Positions 39,778 through 50,258 are shown, counted from the first letter of the stretch. The stretch: DNA of 64,000 bases from Nanohaloarchaea archaeon B1-Br10_U2g19 (GCA_001563905.1 LKMO01000001.1:1-64000); one strand, 5' to 3'. Program-made: numbers and translations. Notes: generated by a model not told the origin, from the letters alone.

Positions 39778-40079
39778 AACAAGAAAAAAAGAGTATTGCA
39801 GTAATAGGTAGAGAAGACTTTACTCTAGGCTTCAAACTAGCTGGGATACAGAAAATATTCGATACAGAAAATTACGAGAAGAAAATTCAAGACCTAGTCA
39901 AGAGAGATGATATAGGTATAGTTGTCGCAGAACAGAGAGATTTAGACCAGCTACCATCACATGTAGAACAAAGAGTAACAGGATCAGTTGATCCAGTAGT
40001 TGTACCATTATCCGAAGAAGCAGAAGCAATGGGGCTACAAGACAAAATCCAGAAAGTAATTGGAATCGACTTATCTTAA
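39774..40079 (+). CDS. atpF: A-type ATP synthase subunit F
   Basis: A 101-residue small alpha/beta subunit of the central stalk. It begins KKSIAVIGREDFTLGFKLAG, the family signature (IAVIG-D-F--GF-LAG), then DIGIVVAEQRDL and DPVVVPLSEEAEAMGLQDKI. It binds subunit D and regulates rotation. Its ATG overlaps the atpC stop codon, and AAGGTG stands before the following atpA. Confidence 0.94.
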   Translation: MKQEKKSIAVIGREDFTLGFKLAGIQKIFDTENYEKKIQDLVKRDDIGIVVAEQRDLDQLPSHVEQRVTGSVDPVVVPLSEEAEAMGLQDKIQKVIGIDLS

Positions 40080-40110
40080 AAACAAATACTATAAGGTGAA
40101 TTAATCAAAA

Positions 40111-41841
40111 ATGACAGAAGGCGAAATCTACAAAGTTGCAGGACCTGTAGTCATCGCAACAGGAATGGAACCACAGATGTACGACGTGGTTCATGTTGGT
40201 GACGAAGGACTGATGGGAGAAGTTATCCAAATCGAAGACGAAAAAGCATACATCCAAGTATACGAAGATACAACAGGTGTAAAACCAGGAGAACCAGTCG
40301 AAAACACTGGACAACCACTATCCGTACAGCTTGGACCAGGACTACTAACATCAATCTACGACGGTCTACAAAGACCTCTAGTAACATTACAAGAAAAGAC
40401 AGGAGACTTCATTGAAAGAGGAGAAGCAGCAGATGGAATCGACCACGATGAAGAGTACGACTTCCAGCCTGAAGTAGAAGAAGGCGATGAAGTAGCACAA
40501 GGAGATGTTATAGGAACTGTAGAAGTTGCATACGGAGAACACAAAGTACTACTACCTCCAAACACAGAAGGAGAAGTAGAAGAGATCAAAGAAGGCAGCC
40601 ATACAGTAGACGAAACAGTCGCTGTAGTAGATGGTGAAGAAGTCTCAATGAAACAGGAATGGCCGATCAGAGATGCCAGACCTGTAGAAGAAAATCTAAA
40701 ACCTGAAATACCGCTTATAACAGGACAAAGAGTACTAGATGGACTGTTCCCGCTAGCGAAAGGAGGGACAGCCGCAATTCCGGGACCATTCGGATCTGGA
40801 AAAACAGTTACGCAACAGTCTCTAGCAAAATACTCTGACGCAGACATCATTGTCTACATCGGATGTGGAGAAAGAGGAAACGAGATGACAGAAGTACTGG
40901 AAGAATTCCCAGAGCTGGAGGACCCTCAGACAGGAGACAAGATCATAAACCGTACCGTACTTATTGCAAACACATCGAACATGCCTGTAGCAGCAAGAGA
41001 AGCATCAATCTACACCGGAGTAACCATCGCGGAGTACTTTAGAGACCAAGGATTAGACGTCGCACTGATGGCAGACTCAACTTCCCGATGGGCAGAAGCA
41101 ATGCGTGAAGTATCCGCAAGACTAGAAGAGATGCCTGGAGAAAGAGGATACCCGGCATACCTAGCTTCAAGACTGGCAGAGTTCTACGAAAGAGCAGGAA
41201 GAGTAACACCTCTAGGAGTAGACGAATCAGGATCAGTCTCAATAATCGGAGCAGTAAGCCCTCCAGGAGGAGACTTCTCCGAACCAGTTACACAGAACAC
41301 ATTAAGAGTTGTCAAAAACTTCTGGGCACTAGACGCAGATCTAGCAGAAAGAAGACACTTCCCAGCAATTAACTGGGACGACTCATACTCCGGATACAAC
41401 AAGACACTTTCAAACTACTTTGAATCAAACGTAGATCTTGACTGGAGTGAAAACATTCAAAGAATGAGAGACATATTACAGAAAGACTCCGAACTACAGG
41501 AAACAGTACAACTAGTAGGTAAGGACGCACTACCAGACAGAGAAAGACTCACACTGGAGATTGCAGACATGATTAAGAAGTTCTACCTACAACAGAACGC
41601 ATTCCATCCTGTAGACGAGTACTCAGACCCAGAAAAAACCTTCGATATCCTAGAGCTAGTACTGGAATGGGGCGACCAAGCCTACGAAGCACTTGAAGAA
41701 GGTGCATTAGTAGAGAACATAGTTACCCTAGACTCCAAGAACAGGGTATCAGAACTCAAATTCAATGAAAACTACAAAGAAATCAGAGACGAACTCCAAG
41801 AACAGATGGAAGAAGAGTTCGAACAGGTTGTAGAGGAATAA
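40111..41841 (+). CDS. atpA: A-type ATP synthase catalytic subunit A
   Basis: A 576-residue catalytic subunit. Beta-barrel domain from [13 protein letters not shown]; non-homologous insert about 110-190 ([20 protein letters not shown]); P-loop GPFGSGKT at 225-232; catalytic [17 protein letters not shown]; and [20 protein letters not shown] for the arginine/adenine site. Slightly shorter than average, with no intein, although archaeal atpA is a frequent intein site. Third-position A/C bias is very strong, pointing to high expression. It hydrolyses or makes ATP with subunit B. Confidence 0.97.
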   Translation: MTEGEIYKVAGPVVIATGMEPQMYDVVHVGDEGLMGEVIQIEDEKAYIQVYEDTTGVKPGEPVENTGQPLSVQLGPGLLTSIYDGLQRPLVTLQEKTGDFIERGEAADGIDHDEEYDFQPEVEEGDEVAQGDVIGTVEVAYGEHKVLLPPNTEGEVEEIKEGSHTVDETVAVVDGEEVSMKQEWPIRDARPVEENLKPEIPLITGQRVLDGLFPLAKGGTAAIPGPFGSGKTVTQQSLAKYSDADIIVYIGCGERGNEMTEVLEEFPELEDPQTGDKIINRTVLIANTSNMPVAAREASIYTGVTIAEYFRDQGLDVALMADSTSRWAEAMREVSARLEEMPGERGYPAYLASRLAEFYERAGRVTPLGVDESGSVSIIGAVSPPGGDFSEPVTQNTLRVVKNFWALDADLAERRHFPAINWDDSYSGYNKTLSNYFESNVDLDWSENIQRMRDILQKDSELQETVQLVGKDALPDRERLTLEIADMIKKFYLQQNAFHPVDEYSDPEKTFDILELVLEWGDQAYEALEEGALVENIVTLDSKNRVSELKFNENYKEIRDELQEQMEEEFEQVVEE

Positions 41842-41859
41842 AAACGAGGTAGAAGAAAA

Positions 41860-43251
41860 ATGCAACAAGAATACAAGACAATCAGTCAAGTAAAAGGACC
41901 ACTCGTATTTGTGGAAAAAACCGATGACATCGCCTACGGAGACATCGTAGAAGTAGAGACGCCGAACGGCGAAGTCAAAAAAGGAGAAGTACTCGAAACC
42001 AGCAAAGACGTAGTAATCGTACAGGTATACGAAGAAACACAAGGAATAGGACAAGACGCAAGAGTAAGATTCCTAGACCAGAACGTAAAGATGCCTGTAA
42101 CAGAAGACCTACTAGGAAGAGTACTAGATGGTACAGGAAACCCTATCGACGGAGGACCAGAAGTAGTACCGGAAAGCGAAGAAGATATTGTAGGACAAGC
42201 AATCAACCCTTCCTCAAGAGAGCTACCTGAAGACTTCATTCAGACAGGAGTCTCGACAATCGACGTCATGAACACACTGGTTCGTGGACAGAAACTACCA
42301 ATCTTCTCAGGATCAGGTCTTCCACACAACGAACTAGCTATGCAGATCGCAAGACAGGCAGACGTACAAGGAGAAGACGAAGAGTTCGCAGTAGTATTCG
42401 CAGGAATGGGTATCACAGAAGAAGAATCCCAAGACTTTATCGAAGAGTTCAGAGAGACAGGAGCACTAGAACGTTCCGTAGTATTCCTGAACAAAGCTTC
42501 AGACCCTGCACCGGAAAGAATCATCACGCCAAGAATGGCACTAACAACAGCAGAGTACCTAGCATACGAAAAAGGAATGGAGGTACTCGTGATTCTAACC
42601 GACATGACAAACTACTGTAACGCACTAAGAGAAGTATCAGCAGCAAGAGAAGAAGTCCCAGGAAGAAGAGGATACCCGGGATACATGTATACCGATCTTG
42701 CAAACATCTATGAAAGAGCAGGAATTATCGATGGAAGAGAAGGAAGCGTTACACAGATCCCGATCTTAACCATGGTTGGAGACGACATCACACACCCAAT
42801 CCCTGACCTAACAGGATACATTACAGAAGGACAGATCGTAGTCGGCAGAGACCTAGACAACCAAGGTTATGAACCGCCGATAGATGTACTTCCAAGCCTA
42901 TCCCGACTGATGGACAACGGAATAGGAGAAGGATATACAAGAGAAGATCACGGAGATGTAAAAGACCAGCTCTACGCAATGTACGCAGAAGGACAGAGCC
43001 TAAGAGATCTCGTGGCAATTGTCGGAGAAGATGCATTAAGCGAGAAAGACGAGAAAATCCTTGACTTCACAAAGAAATACGAAAAATACTTTGTAAGCCA
43101 AGGAACCCGTGAAAACAGAGATATAGAAGAATCACTAGAACTAGCATGGGATTTACTCTCCGTAATACCTTCATCAGAACTCACAAGAATCGACGCAGAA
43201 ACCAGGGAAGAATACCTAGAAAACCGTGAACCAAACTTCGAGGAAGAGTAA
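41860..43251 (+). CDS. atpB: A-type ATP synthase regulatory subunit B
   Basis: A 463-residue non-catalytic partner of subunit A. It begins [20 protein letters not shown] and contains [40 protein letters not shown] in place of a working P-loop, and [26 protein letters not shown] contact residues are those of the B family. Preceded by GAGGTAG 18 nt after atpA. Length is normal, and codon bias equals that of atpA. Confidence 0.97.
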   Translation: MQQEYKTISQVKGPLVFVEKTDDIAYGDIVEVETPNGEVKKGEVLETSKDVVIVQVYEETQGIGQDARVRFLDQNVKMPVTEDLLGRVLDGTGNPIDGGPEVVPESEEDIVGQAINPSSRELPEDFIQTGVSTIDVMNTLVRGQKLPIFSGSGLPHNELAMQIARQADVQGEDEEFAVVFAGMGITEEESQDFIEEFRETGALERSVVFLNKASDPAPERIITPRMALTTAEYLAYEKGMEVLVILTDMTNYCNALREVSAAREEVPGRRGYPGYMYTDLANIYERAGIIDGREGSVTQIPILTMVGDDITHPIPDLTGYITEGQIVVGRDLDNQGYEPPIDVLPSLSRLMDNGIGEGYTREDHGDVKDQLYAMYAEGQSLRDLVAIVGEDALSEKDEKILDFTKKYEKYFVSQGTRENRDIEESLELAWDLLSVIPSSELTRIDAETREEYLENREPNFEEE

Positions 43252-43273
43252 AATCTTCCTCAGGTGAATTTCA

Positions 43274-43906
43274 ATGTCACTAGACGTAAAACCAACCCGA
43301 AGCGAAGAACTAAGGCTTAAAGACCGTATAGAACTAGCAGAAAACGGCCACAGCATCTTAGAAAAAAAACGTGACGGACTAATCCACGAGTTCATGGAGA
43401 TAGCAGGAGACGCAAAAGAAGTAAACCAAGAACTAGCAGACACTTACTCCCAAGCTAAGCTCAAACTGCTTCTCGCAAAAGTATACGACGGAGAAGACAC
43501 AATAAGAGCTAACGCATTCCCGATCACTAAAGAGCCAAAAGTCTACTCAGAAACCAGTAACATTATGGGGGTTGTAGTGCCAGAAATCGAGTCCGAAGAT
43601 ATAAGGAAGGGAATACTCGACAAAGAGTACGGCCTAACCTCGGCAACTTCTCGTATAGACTCTACAGCCGACAAGTACGAAGAACTGCTTGAAAATATTG
43701 TAGAGGCTGCAGAGACACAGACCAAGATACTCAAGCTCTTGGAAGAGATAGAGAAGACTAAGAGACGAGTGAACGCATTAGAACATAAAGTGATTCCTGA
43801 ACAGAAAGCAGCTCTTTCCAAAGTATCTCAGATGTTAGAAGAGACAGAAAGGGAAGAGACATTCCGTATGAAGAAGATTAAGGAAATGCAAGAAGAGGAA
43901 GCTTAA
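43274..43906 (+). CDS. atpD: A-type ATP synthase subunit D (rotor shaft)
   Basis: A 210-residue coiled-coil central shaft. It begins with the conserved KPTRSEELRLKDRIELAENG and HSILEKKRDGLIHEFMEIAG. The C-terminal helix is KTKRRVNALEHKVIPEQKAA, a diagnostic motif of subunit D, followed by an acidic tail. Last gene of the operon. AGGTG precedes the ATG, and a T-rich run (TACTTCTTATTTTTAAT) past its end may terminate the transcript. Confidence 0.96.
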   Translation: MSLDVKPTRSEELRLKDRIELAENGHSILEKKRDGLIHEFMEIAGDAKEVNQELADTYSQAKLKLLLAKVYDGEDTIRANAFPITKEPKVYSETSNIMGVVVPEIESEDIRKGILDKEYGLTSATSRIDSTADKYEELLENIVEAAETQTKILKLLEEIEKTKRRVNALEHKVIPEQKAALSKVSQMLEETEREETFRMKKIKEMQEEEA

Positions 43907-43965
43907 AACATATACTCTTACTTCTTATTTTTAATAAAAAAAATAGAGTTAGAAGATAGAGTGAT

Positions 43966-45204
43966 TTACTTCTCTTCTTCCTCTTCTACTTCTTTCTCAG
44001 CTTTCTCTTCGAGATTAGGTACTATCTCTTCTGTATCTGCTGCTTTAGCGATTGAGGAAGTGTCCATGTTTGGCGCCATTTCTTCTGTCTTCTCTTCTCT
44101 CATCTTTTTGAGATCTCTGCCTACTTCAGATACAAACTCTTTTGTCTCTGTTTTAAGTTCGTAGATCTCTTTCTCGTTGACGTCTTCCATGTCTTTGTTC
44201 TTTATTTTCTCTATAACGTCTTCCCATCTGTCAAACATTTCTACGTGTGCTTCGCCTTTGTCGAGCTCTTCTGCAACTACTTCTGGTAGTTCGTCTCTTT
44301 CTTCAGGTGGTTCTATATCCCTTGCTTTGAGTGCGGCAACGTTTGCCTTCAGGAACTGTTTGTAATCTTCTACAATGTTTCTTACTTTTTTCTGTGCTCC
44401 TAACTGGCTTACTAGCTGATGCATTCTTCTTACGAAGTCGTCTGCTTTCTCTAAATGTTCTTCTACTGCTTCTCCTGTAACTTTTTCTGGTTCTTTTTCT
44501 CCTAGGTCTCCGAAGTCGTATAGTTCTCGAGCTACTTCGATATATTCTTCTTCTAAGAGTTCGTGTTCAACGAACATTTCTTCTAGTACGTCTGGTACTT
44601 TTTCTTTTGGTGGTGGTGTCTTTCCTTCAAGCATTATTGGTGCTTGTCCTGCGTTTGCCATTACTTGTTCGAGTTTGTGCGGGATCGAGGATTTGAAGTT
44701 TTTCTCTGCTTTTTTGTAGCCTGCTGCGGCTAGTTTTAACCGTTTTTTCACGGATTCTCTTGTTGCCTCGATTTTTCCTCTTTGTAATAGTCTTTTTGCA
44801 GGCATGAAGATCCCTGTGTCGTATACTGCGTGTCCGTTTCTTACTGCTTCGATTGCTAGTGGTTCTCCTTTTCTTAGGCTGTCCCAGAACTCTGTTAGGA
44901 ACGGGAAGTACTGTATTGTTATTCTGTCATCGGTTTCTTTGGCTGCTTCGGTTACTTTCTGTTGTATCTTTTTTCTTGCGTCGTCAGGTACATCGTCTCT
45001 TAGTTTGGTGTCGTCTAGTATTACAAGTGTGTCGATGTCGCTGTCGTAGCCGTGTTCTCCTTTCGGTACGCTTCCCCAGACGGCTACTACCATTAGTTTG
45101 TCTCCTAGTTTTTCTTGAAGTTTCTCTGAGAATTCTTCTGCGGCTTTTATCCTACGTTCTTGGGATTTCTTTCGCATCTCTTTCATCTTGTCTTTTGAAC
45201 TCAT
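43966..45204 (-). CDS. Nucleotidyltransferase-fold protein with long helical C-terminus
   Basis: A 412-residue protein. Residues 1-110 hold a minimal pol-beta nucleotidyltransferase: VVAVWGSVPKGEHGYDSDID gives the GS motif and the DxD pair, and ITIQYFPF fits the third strand. Residues 140-260 form a helical, HEPN-like region (LKLAAAGYKKAEKNFKSSIP). The rest is charged coil ending in a Glu run. The domain order recalls MNT-HEPN proteins, but the full length is unusual. It could modify RNA or protein with nucleotides. No partner toxin gene adjoins it. Function not assigned. Confidence 0.8.
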   Translation of the reverse strand: MSSKDKMKEMRKKSQERRIKAAEEFSEKLQEKLGDKLMVVAVWGSVPKGEHGYDSDIDTLVILDDTKLRDDVPDDARKKIQQKVTEAAKETDDRITIQYFPFLTEFWDSLRKGEPLAIEAVRNGHAVYDTGIFMPAKRLLQRGKIEATRESVKKRLKLAAAGYKKAEKNFKSSIPHKLEQVMANAGQAPIMLEGKTPPPKEKVPDVLEEMFVEHELLEEEYIEVARELYDFGDLGEKEPEKVTGEAVEEHLEKADDFVRRMHQLVSQLGAQKKVRNIVEDYKQFLKANVAALKARDIEPPEERDELPEVVAEELDKGEAHVEMFDRWEDVIEKIKNKDMEDVNEKEIYELKTETKEFVSEVGRDLKKMREEKTEEMAPNMDTSSIAKAADTEEIVPNLEEKAEKEVEEEEEK

Positions 45205-45263
45205 AGAACCACGTTTAATCCTCGTCTCACAAGCTTAAAAGCTTTGTTAATCATTGTTACTAC

Positions 45264-45848
45264 ATGGTAGATAAAAAACATATAGTGGAGTACCTTACTT
45301 TTGCAGATGTCCACGAAACTCTCAACGATGAAGACTCAGAAGAGTTTTACGATACGTTCTTCAACACTAAAGAAGACGGTACAGACTTCAGCCAGCCAGA
45401 CTACATACTACTACACGGAGGACCCGACACAAAAGAAGAATACCAACGTTTCTCGGCATTCGAAGACTTAATGCAGGTTACTGAGAACGACAAACTACCG
45501 TACCTAATTACAACACCTTCATACAAAAATAAGATAGATAACTCCTCTAAAGTAACAGAAAACGACTTCATATACGTCAAAATGGAGCCTGAAAGCACAC
45601 ATGAAGAACTTGAAAAGCTCTCAGAAAGAATAAAACCCGGGGAAACAGCTATATCAATAACCAACGACTACCACGTACCCCGAACAGAGTCATTGATGAA
45701 CAGTATGATAGAAGAAGATAACGAATACTTAGTAATAGGCGCGGAATACGATTTCAGAGAGACAGAATACGGAGACAAATGGAGATCAGAACTTGTAAGA
45801 ACAGTAATACCTCAAAATATTAAAGATCTAGGTAAAAAACTGCTTTAA
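45264..45848 (+). CDS. YdcF/DUF218-like protein
   Basis: A 194-residue alpha/beta protein. DYILLHGGPDTKEEYQRFSA resembles the glycine-rich first strand of YdcF (DUF218) proteins, and AISITNDYHVPRTESLMNSM matches the family's late T-x-YH-x-R motif. It lacks the membrane helix found in SanA-like members. Family members bind nucleotide-like cofactors such as SAM, with unknown function. It lies convergent with the 890-residue gene, three bases between the stops. Confidence 0.65.
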   Translation: MVDKKHIVEYLTFADVHETLNDEDSEEFYDTFFNTKEDGTDFSQPDYILLHGGPDTKEEYQRFSAFEDLMQVTENDKLPYLITTPSYKNKIDNSSKVTENDFIYVKMEPESTHEELEKLSERIKPGETAISITNDYHVPRTESLMNSMIEEDNEYLVIGAEYDFRETEYGDKWRSELVRTVIPQNIKDLGKKLL

Positions 45849-45851
45849 ACT

Positions 45852-48524
45852 TTATTTGTACTCTTCTCCCATCCAGTCACGAGGCTGATTACCTTCCTCA
45901 ATTGCAGCACTACTTGTATGGGTATGACCGAACTCTTCAGCGGAAAGAAGACCCTGAAGAGGATCAAAAGCATGTTCCTCAATCTTAGCCCACTCACGAT
46001 CATAAGTAGGACGATCCATACCAAAGAAGCGCGCCATCAACGCCTCTTTCTCATCTCTATACTCTTTGCCAGGATCAACCTTAGAAGGATCTAGCTCATC
46101 AGGTGTAACACCTAACTCTATAAGGTTCATAGCTACTCTAGCAATATACACCGTTCCTCTGTCGTCTCCGCCAACCTCGTACATGATATATGCTTTCTCG
46201 TCTTCGTTTCTTGCAAAACCCGCGTAAATCATCTTGTAAAGCTGTTCATAAAGCTGTGTGTCTCCAGGATCCCAAGGACCGTGAAGTGTCTCAGACTGAG
46301 AGGTCTCTAAACCGGCTCTCATCAGGTGCCACATACGTAGAATCTTGGCCAGAGGCTTGCTCTTATCGATTTTAATATCGTATTTCTCTGCTAAACTGCT
46401 TTCAGCAAGACTGGCTTCTTGTTCAATAAGCTCCTCCATAGTGTCCCAAGGATCATCTCCAAAGGTAGCGGTGTGTTCCAAGTCAATCGTAAATTTAGCA
46501 GGCATCTCATCAAGTTCGGGATGCATACTGTCTAATTCTTTTCTAGCAGTAATATTTATCGCTCTAGCTGCTGCAGCAATATCCTTTGGCCTCCAGATCT
46601 TATACATCTGCTGAGGACTACCGGGCATAGCTTCCAAGTTGACGCCTATACCGAACTTGTTCATCCATTCAATCCAAGTCATCTCAACTTCATTATGTTC
46701 TACTTCTTCACCACTGAAAGCAGTCTTTAGAATACGGTCGTTTAGCTTAAACCGTGCTTTGTTCTGCGTGAAATGGCTCCATACATATGCACCTGCTGAA
46801 GCCGCAGCAACATCTCTTTGAAACTCTTCATTCTCTTCTAACAAGTCAAGAAAACCTTTTTCATCTTCTTTTCCTCTAGGATGGAGGAGATCTATAGTCT
46901 CTCCTCTTTCTTCCTCCCATTTTTGTTTTACCAGCAGCTCCCAGAGGAATTTAGGTGCTTCCCAGCCTGTATGTCCTTTTTCGTTTTCCTCCTTTTCTGA
47001 GTCATAATCTGCTACATCCAGCCATGCAGGGATAATCTGGTATAAACTGTTAGACTCCATCCACATTTGTCGTTCAAAATTACGTATAAAGACTCTTAGG
47101 AAACGTTCGTATTGTTTTTCAGGATTTATTTCTTCATTTTTATCGTGTTTGAATGATTCTGGATCTCCTGCAAACATATTCGCTACTTCCTGTCTTAGAT
47201 CGGATTTATTGTCTCGGAATGCTTCTTCAGCTACTTTACCTTGAGGGATTTCCAGCTGTTGGGTTAAACCACTAACTTTCGCTTGAACAGGGATCAAAGA
47301 AACTTTTCTTTCATCTTCGGTGTCTTCTTCTCGCCAAAGTTTATCTAAAGCTTTTTCTATAGATTTTTTGGCTTGTTCCCACAATTTTTCTTGGAAGCCG
47401 TCCTCAGGTATCTTGAGATCAACTTCACCTCCATATCTTCTAGATCTGACCCGATCAAGCTCTTGAGACTCCATGAAATACAGCAGATTGGAAAGAGTTC
47501 TTAATTCTGAGAGCCTATATCTTTGGCTCAATGCGGCTCTAATAAAGTCGTCAAGATCTTTCAAATTACTTATAGATGTTAACTCGGCCTCACTCTCTAC
47601 AAGGCCAGCCAAAGCTGTGTTAGGAGGTATGGTTACAGGATTTTGAAACTCAAACTCTTCTTTAGGTAGCAAGGTCAGCCATTCTTTCTGTATTGCAGGA
47701 TCTGCAGCTGATACTGCAGAAATCACATCTGCTTTATCTTCTAAAGGATCTTTTCCATTTCCTCCCGTCATAGTGTTATAATATCTCTCAGCTACATCGT
47801 TCTGAGCTTTCCGCCATTCCTTGTCAAATTTAGGTGAGAAAGAAGAAAGGTTTTGGTAGTACTGATATTCGTTGTCTCCAAACTCTTCGGCTATAAACAC
47901 TCTGTAAAGTCGTCTAAGAAACTTAGGATTTTTGTAGATGTTTTTACCTTGTTCGGTTTTTTCTTCCATCACGTCTTCTTTCAGATCGGTCAAACTGTAT
48001 CCGAACGGGTCTAGTCCTGTTCCCCCAGCTCTCTCCTCTTCTAATGCAGGTAAAGGATCTGTGGAGATGTGAGGGTTTATACGGGTAATATTGAATCCTT
48101 CGAAGTTGTTGTCGTCTTTTTCTGATCTTTTTTCTACATCTCTTTTGAATGATGCGAACTGTTCTAAGTACTTAGTAAAGTAGTTGTGCGTAGGATCATA
48201 ACTCGCTCTGTATGTTGAAGTGTAGCCGACGCTTGGATCGCTGTGGATAGATATATCGATTTCAAGTCCGTTGATAACATTCAGCATTTTTTCTCGATCG
48301 ATTTGGAAGGTGGAAGGATTGTTGATTATTACTTCCATTACGCTTCCTCCTCGCTGTGCTAGGCTTCCTATACGCTCATCCATTGCTGAAGGCACGCCAG
48401 GCGCAATATCTAGTCCTGAGGTGTTACCTACTTCATAATTCAGGTCGGGAAAGCCTTGGTTCTCATACTTGTCTTCGGCTTCGAACTTCTCTTTCACCGC
48501 GTCTAGAATAAATTTGAAGCTCAT
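45852..48524 (-). CDS. Giant endonuclease IV/xylose-isomerase-like TIM barrel with large insertion
   Basis: An 890-residue acidic protein, not known to me by name. Its ends look like a divided TIM barrel of the AP endonuclease 2 superfamily. Presumed metal-site residues are all present: His94 (ISIHSDPSVG), His152 (INPHISTDP), Glu631 (VNLEAMPG), Asp681/His684 (TIDLEHTATFGDD), His733 (MWHLMRAG), His748 (LHGPWDPGD) and Glu783 (YEVGG). The same order appears in the 251-residue TIM barrel at 58621. Residues about 165-620 are an insertion, helical and charged. Its ATG overlaps the stop of the upstream 545-residue gene. Substrate unknown; a phosphodiester or sugar is possible. Confidence 0.75.
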   Translation of the reverse strand: MSFKFILDAVKEKFEAEDKYENQGFPDLNYEVGNTSGLDIAPGVPSAMDERIGSLAQRGGSVMEVIINNPSTFQIDREKMLNVINGLEIDISIHSDPSVGYTSTYRASYDPTHNYFTKYLEQFASFKRDVEKRSEKDDNNFEGFNITRINPHISTDPLPALEEERAGGTGLDPFGYSLTDLKEDVMEEKTEQGKNIYKNPKFLRRLYRVFIAEEFGDNEYQYYQNLSSFSPKFDKEWRKAQNDVAERYYNTMTGGNGKDPLEDKADVISAVSAADPAIQKEWLTLLPKEEFEFQNPVTIPPNTALAGLVESEAELTSISNLKDLDDFIRAALSQRYRLSELRTLSNLLYFMESQELDRVRSRRYGGEVDLKIPEDGFQEKLWEQAKKSIEKALDKLWREEDTEDERKVSLIPVQAKVSGLTQQLEIPQGKVAEEAFRDNKSDLRQEVANMFAGDPESFKHDKNEEINPEKQYERFLRVFIRNFERQMWMESNSLYQIIPAWLDVADYDSEKEENEKGHTGWEAPKFLWELLVKQKWEEERGETIDLLHPRGKEDEKGFLDLLEENEEFQRDVAAASAGAYVWSHFTQNKARFKLNDRILKTAFSGEEVEHNEVEMTWIEWMNKFGIGVNLEAMPGSPQQMYKIWRPKDIAAAARAINITARKELDSMHPELDEMPAKFTIDLEHTATFGDDPWDTMEELIEQEASLAESSLAEKYDIKIDKSKPLAKILRMWHLMRAGLETSQSETLHGPWDPGDTQLYEQLYKMIYAGFARNEDEKAYIMYEVGGDDRGTVYIARVAMNLIELGVTPDELDPSKVDPGKEYRDEKEALMARFFGMDRPTYDREWAKIEEHAFDPLQGLLSAEEFGHTHTSSAAIEEGNQPRDWMGEEYK

Positions 48525-50161
48525 TATTTCATCGTATGGAGACCCATTCCAAGTTTCAGGTCGTAGTAGTAGCTGAATTTTAACTCGGTTTTCAGATCGC
48601 TTAAAGGACTTAGATCTCCTAAGTAGTATTCGTCGTAGTTACCCGTGAACTTTCTTACAGCCTTTTTGAAATCTTCCTCTTTGGACCCGCCCCCGTTTTC
48701 ACTGTCTCCATCTCCTTTTGAGTAAGAGGTATCAAGTATATTATCTAAAGCCTCTAGATATCCGTCGCCGTATTTTTCAGCTATAAGTTTTGGAGAGTCA
48801 AAACCGTCTTCAACTCTTCTAATTGTTGAAGAAAGTTCTAAAGGCGGTTTTTCTTCTACTTCTTCACCTATTTTTTCCCGGAGCGCTCTTACACTGATTT
48901 CTTTCTTGTTGCGAGCGTCTTTAAGATCTTTACCTTCTCCTTTATCGAAATCTCCGGTGTAATCATCCATTAACTGTTCGAAAAGCTCTTTACTCCGGTT
49001 TATCTTTTTTTCAATAATATTCTCGAAAACGTGTTTACAGACGATCGCAGGTCTCCAGAAGACTACTGCAACAGTAGGACCTTCTACAGGACTGTTAGGG
49101 TTTTCTCCGCCCGAAATATTTACATGGACGGCGTGTATATGCACAACTTTGTAATGAGTGATTTCTTTTTCGTTATCTGATTCTACTAATGCACCTTCCT
49201 CTTTTACTAAGCCTTGGTGAGCTATAAACTCGAGCTCTTTGTACATGGTTGCGTAGCCAACGAAGCTTCCGTACTCGTTTATATCGTTGCCTATCTCGTC
49301 TCGCGTCTTCTGGTTTATCATAACCATGTCTCGGGCGTAAGGTTCAAGCCATTCTTTGGTTTCTTCTATCGCTCTTTCGATACGTCTAAGCTCTTTTTTC
49401 AGGTCGTTAAGCTTTCTCTGTATTTCGCTGCCGTACATGTCCTTCCATTTTTCGAACATGGTGTACTTCTTTTTCAGTATTGCTTTTTCGTTTGCAGGCA
49501 GGTTTGATAGTTTTCCGCCTTCCTCAAGATCTTCTAGAGACTCCATCTCATTGAAATCGGATACGATTGTAGGGTAGATATTGTTGTCTCTGAGGAATCT
49601 CAGGGCCTGTTCGTCAGCTCCTTGACCTCCGGCACCAGCACCGTCCACCAACTGTACAAAGTCTCCTTTGATTACGACATCGTCTCCTGTCTGAAGATCT
49701 TCTACACGTGAACGCAGCTTTCTAATATCGTGTTGCAGTAAGTGTTTTGATTTTCTGAGCTGTTCCAAACCTTGCATACTGGTCTTGATATTCTGTTCTG
49801 CCTGTTGTCTTCTCTGGTTCATTTCTTGGTGCATTGTGTTCTGAGGGCTGACAAAGATCTTCTCATCAGTTTTCACAATATCCCAGTCTAGATCTGTGTC
49901 AAACTTGTCTGCCGCTACCAAAATAAACGTGTAAGGCATTCCTTGGCTTCCAGAAACAACTTTAACGTTTTTATAAGGATCTCCCATAACCCCTATGAAA
50001 GAATAAGGGTCATCTGCATCTTCTTGAGCCTTACTAAGATCTTCTAAACTACTTATTTCACCGCTCTCTATATCTTCTGCAAACGGCGAGCTCCCGTTAA
50101 CTTCGAAAACATGTCCAAAGTCGCATGTATCGTCTTCGTCCCCAGAGTGTCCAGAGCTCAT
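48524..50161 (-). CDS. Large coiled-coil protein coupled to the TIM-barrel gene
   Basis: A 545-residue protein unrecognised by me. Residues 1-105 are acidic then beta-rich (SFIGVMGDPYKNVKVVSGSQ). Residues 108-157 and 225-275 are strong coiled coils that could fold back on each other around a strand domain (VVIKGDFVQLVDGAGAGGQG). About 325-385 is a beta region with HYKVVHIHAVHVNISGGENP and GPTVAVVFWRPAIV. The C-terminal third is helical with a Gly/Ser/Asp linker. The stop codon TAA overlaps the next ATG (TAATG). No Walker or nuclease motif seen. Probably a structural partner of the 890-residue protein. Confidence 0.75.
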   Translation of the reverse strand: MSSGHSGDEDDTCDFGHVFEVNGSSPFAEDIESGEISSLEDLSKAQEDADDPYSFIGVMGDPYKNVKVVSGSQGMPYTFILVAADKFDTDLDWDIVKTDEKIFVSPQNTMHQEMNQRRQQAEQNIKTSMQGLEQLRKSKHLLQHDIRKLRSRVEDLQTGDDVVIKGDFVQLVDGAGAGGQGADEQALRFLRDNNIYPTIVSDFNEMESLEDLEEGGKLSNLPANEKAILKKKYTMFEKWKDMYGSEIQRKLNDLKKELRRIERAIEETKEWLEPYARDMVMINQKTRDEIGNDINEYGSFVGYATMYKELEFIAHQGLVKEEGALVESDNEKEITHYKVVHIHAVHVNISGGENPNSPVEGPTVAVVFWRPAIVCKHVFENIIEKKINRSKELFEQLMDDYTGDFDKGEGKDLKDARNKKEISVRALREKIGEEVEEKPPLELSSTIRRVEDGFDSPKLIAEKYGDGYLEALDNILDTSYSKGDGDSENGGGSKEEDFKKAVRKFTGNYDEYYLGDLSPLSDLKTELKFSYYYDLKLGMGLHTMK

Positions 50162-50258
50162 ATATTACTCTATTACTCTAGTTTTTACTTAAAGTATTCT
50201 TGGAAGAAACTATGTGAATACCTAAACCTTATCAACAACTCTCCTAAATAGTTGTGTA

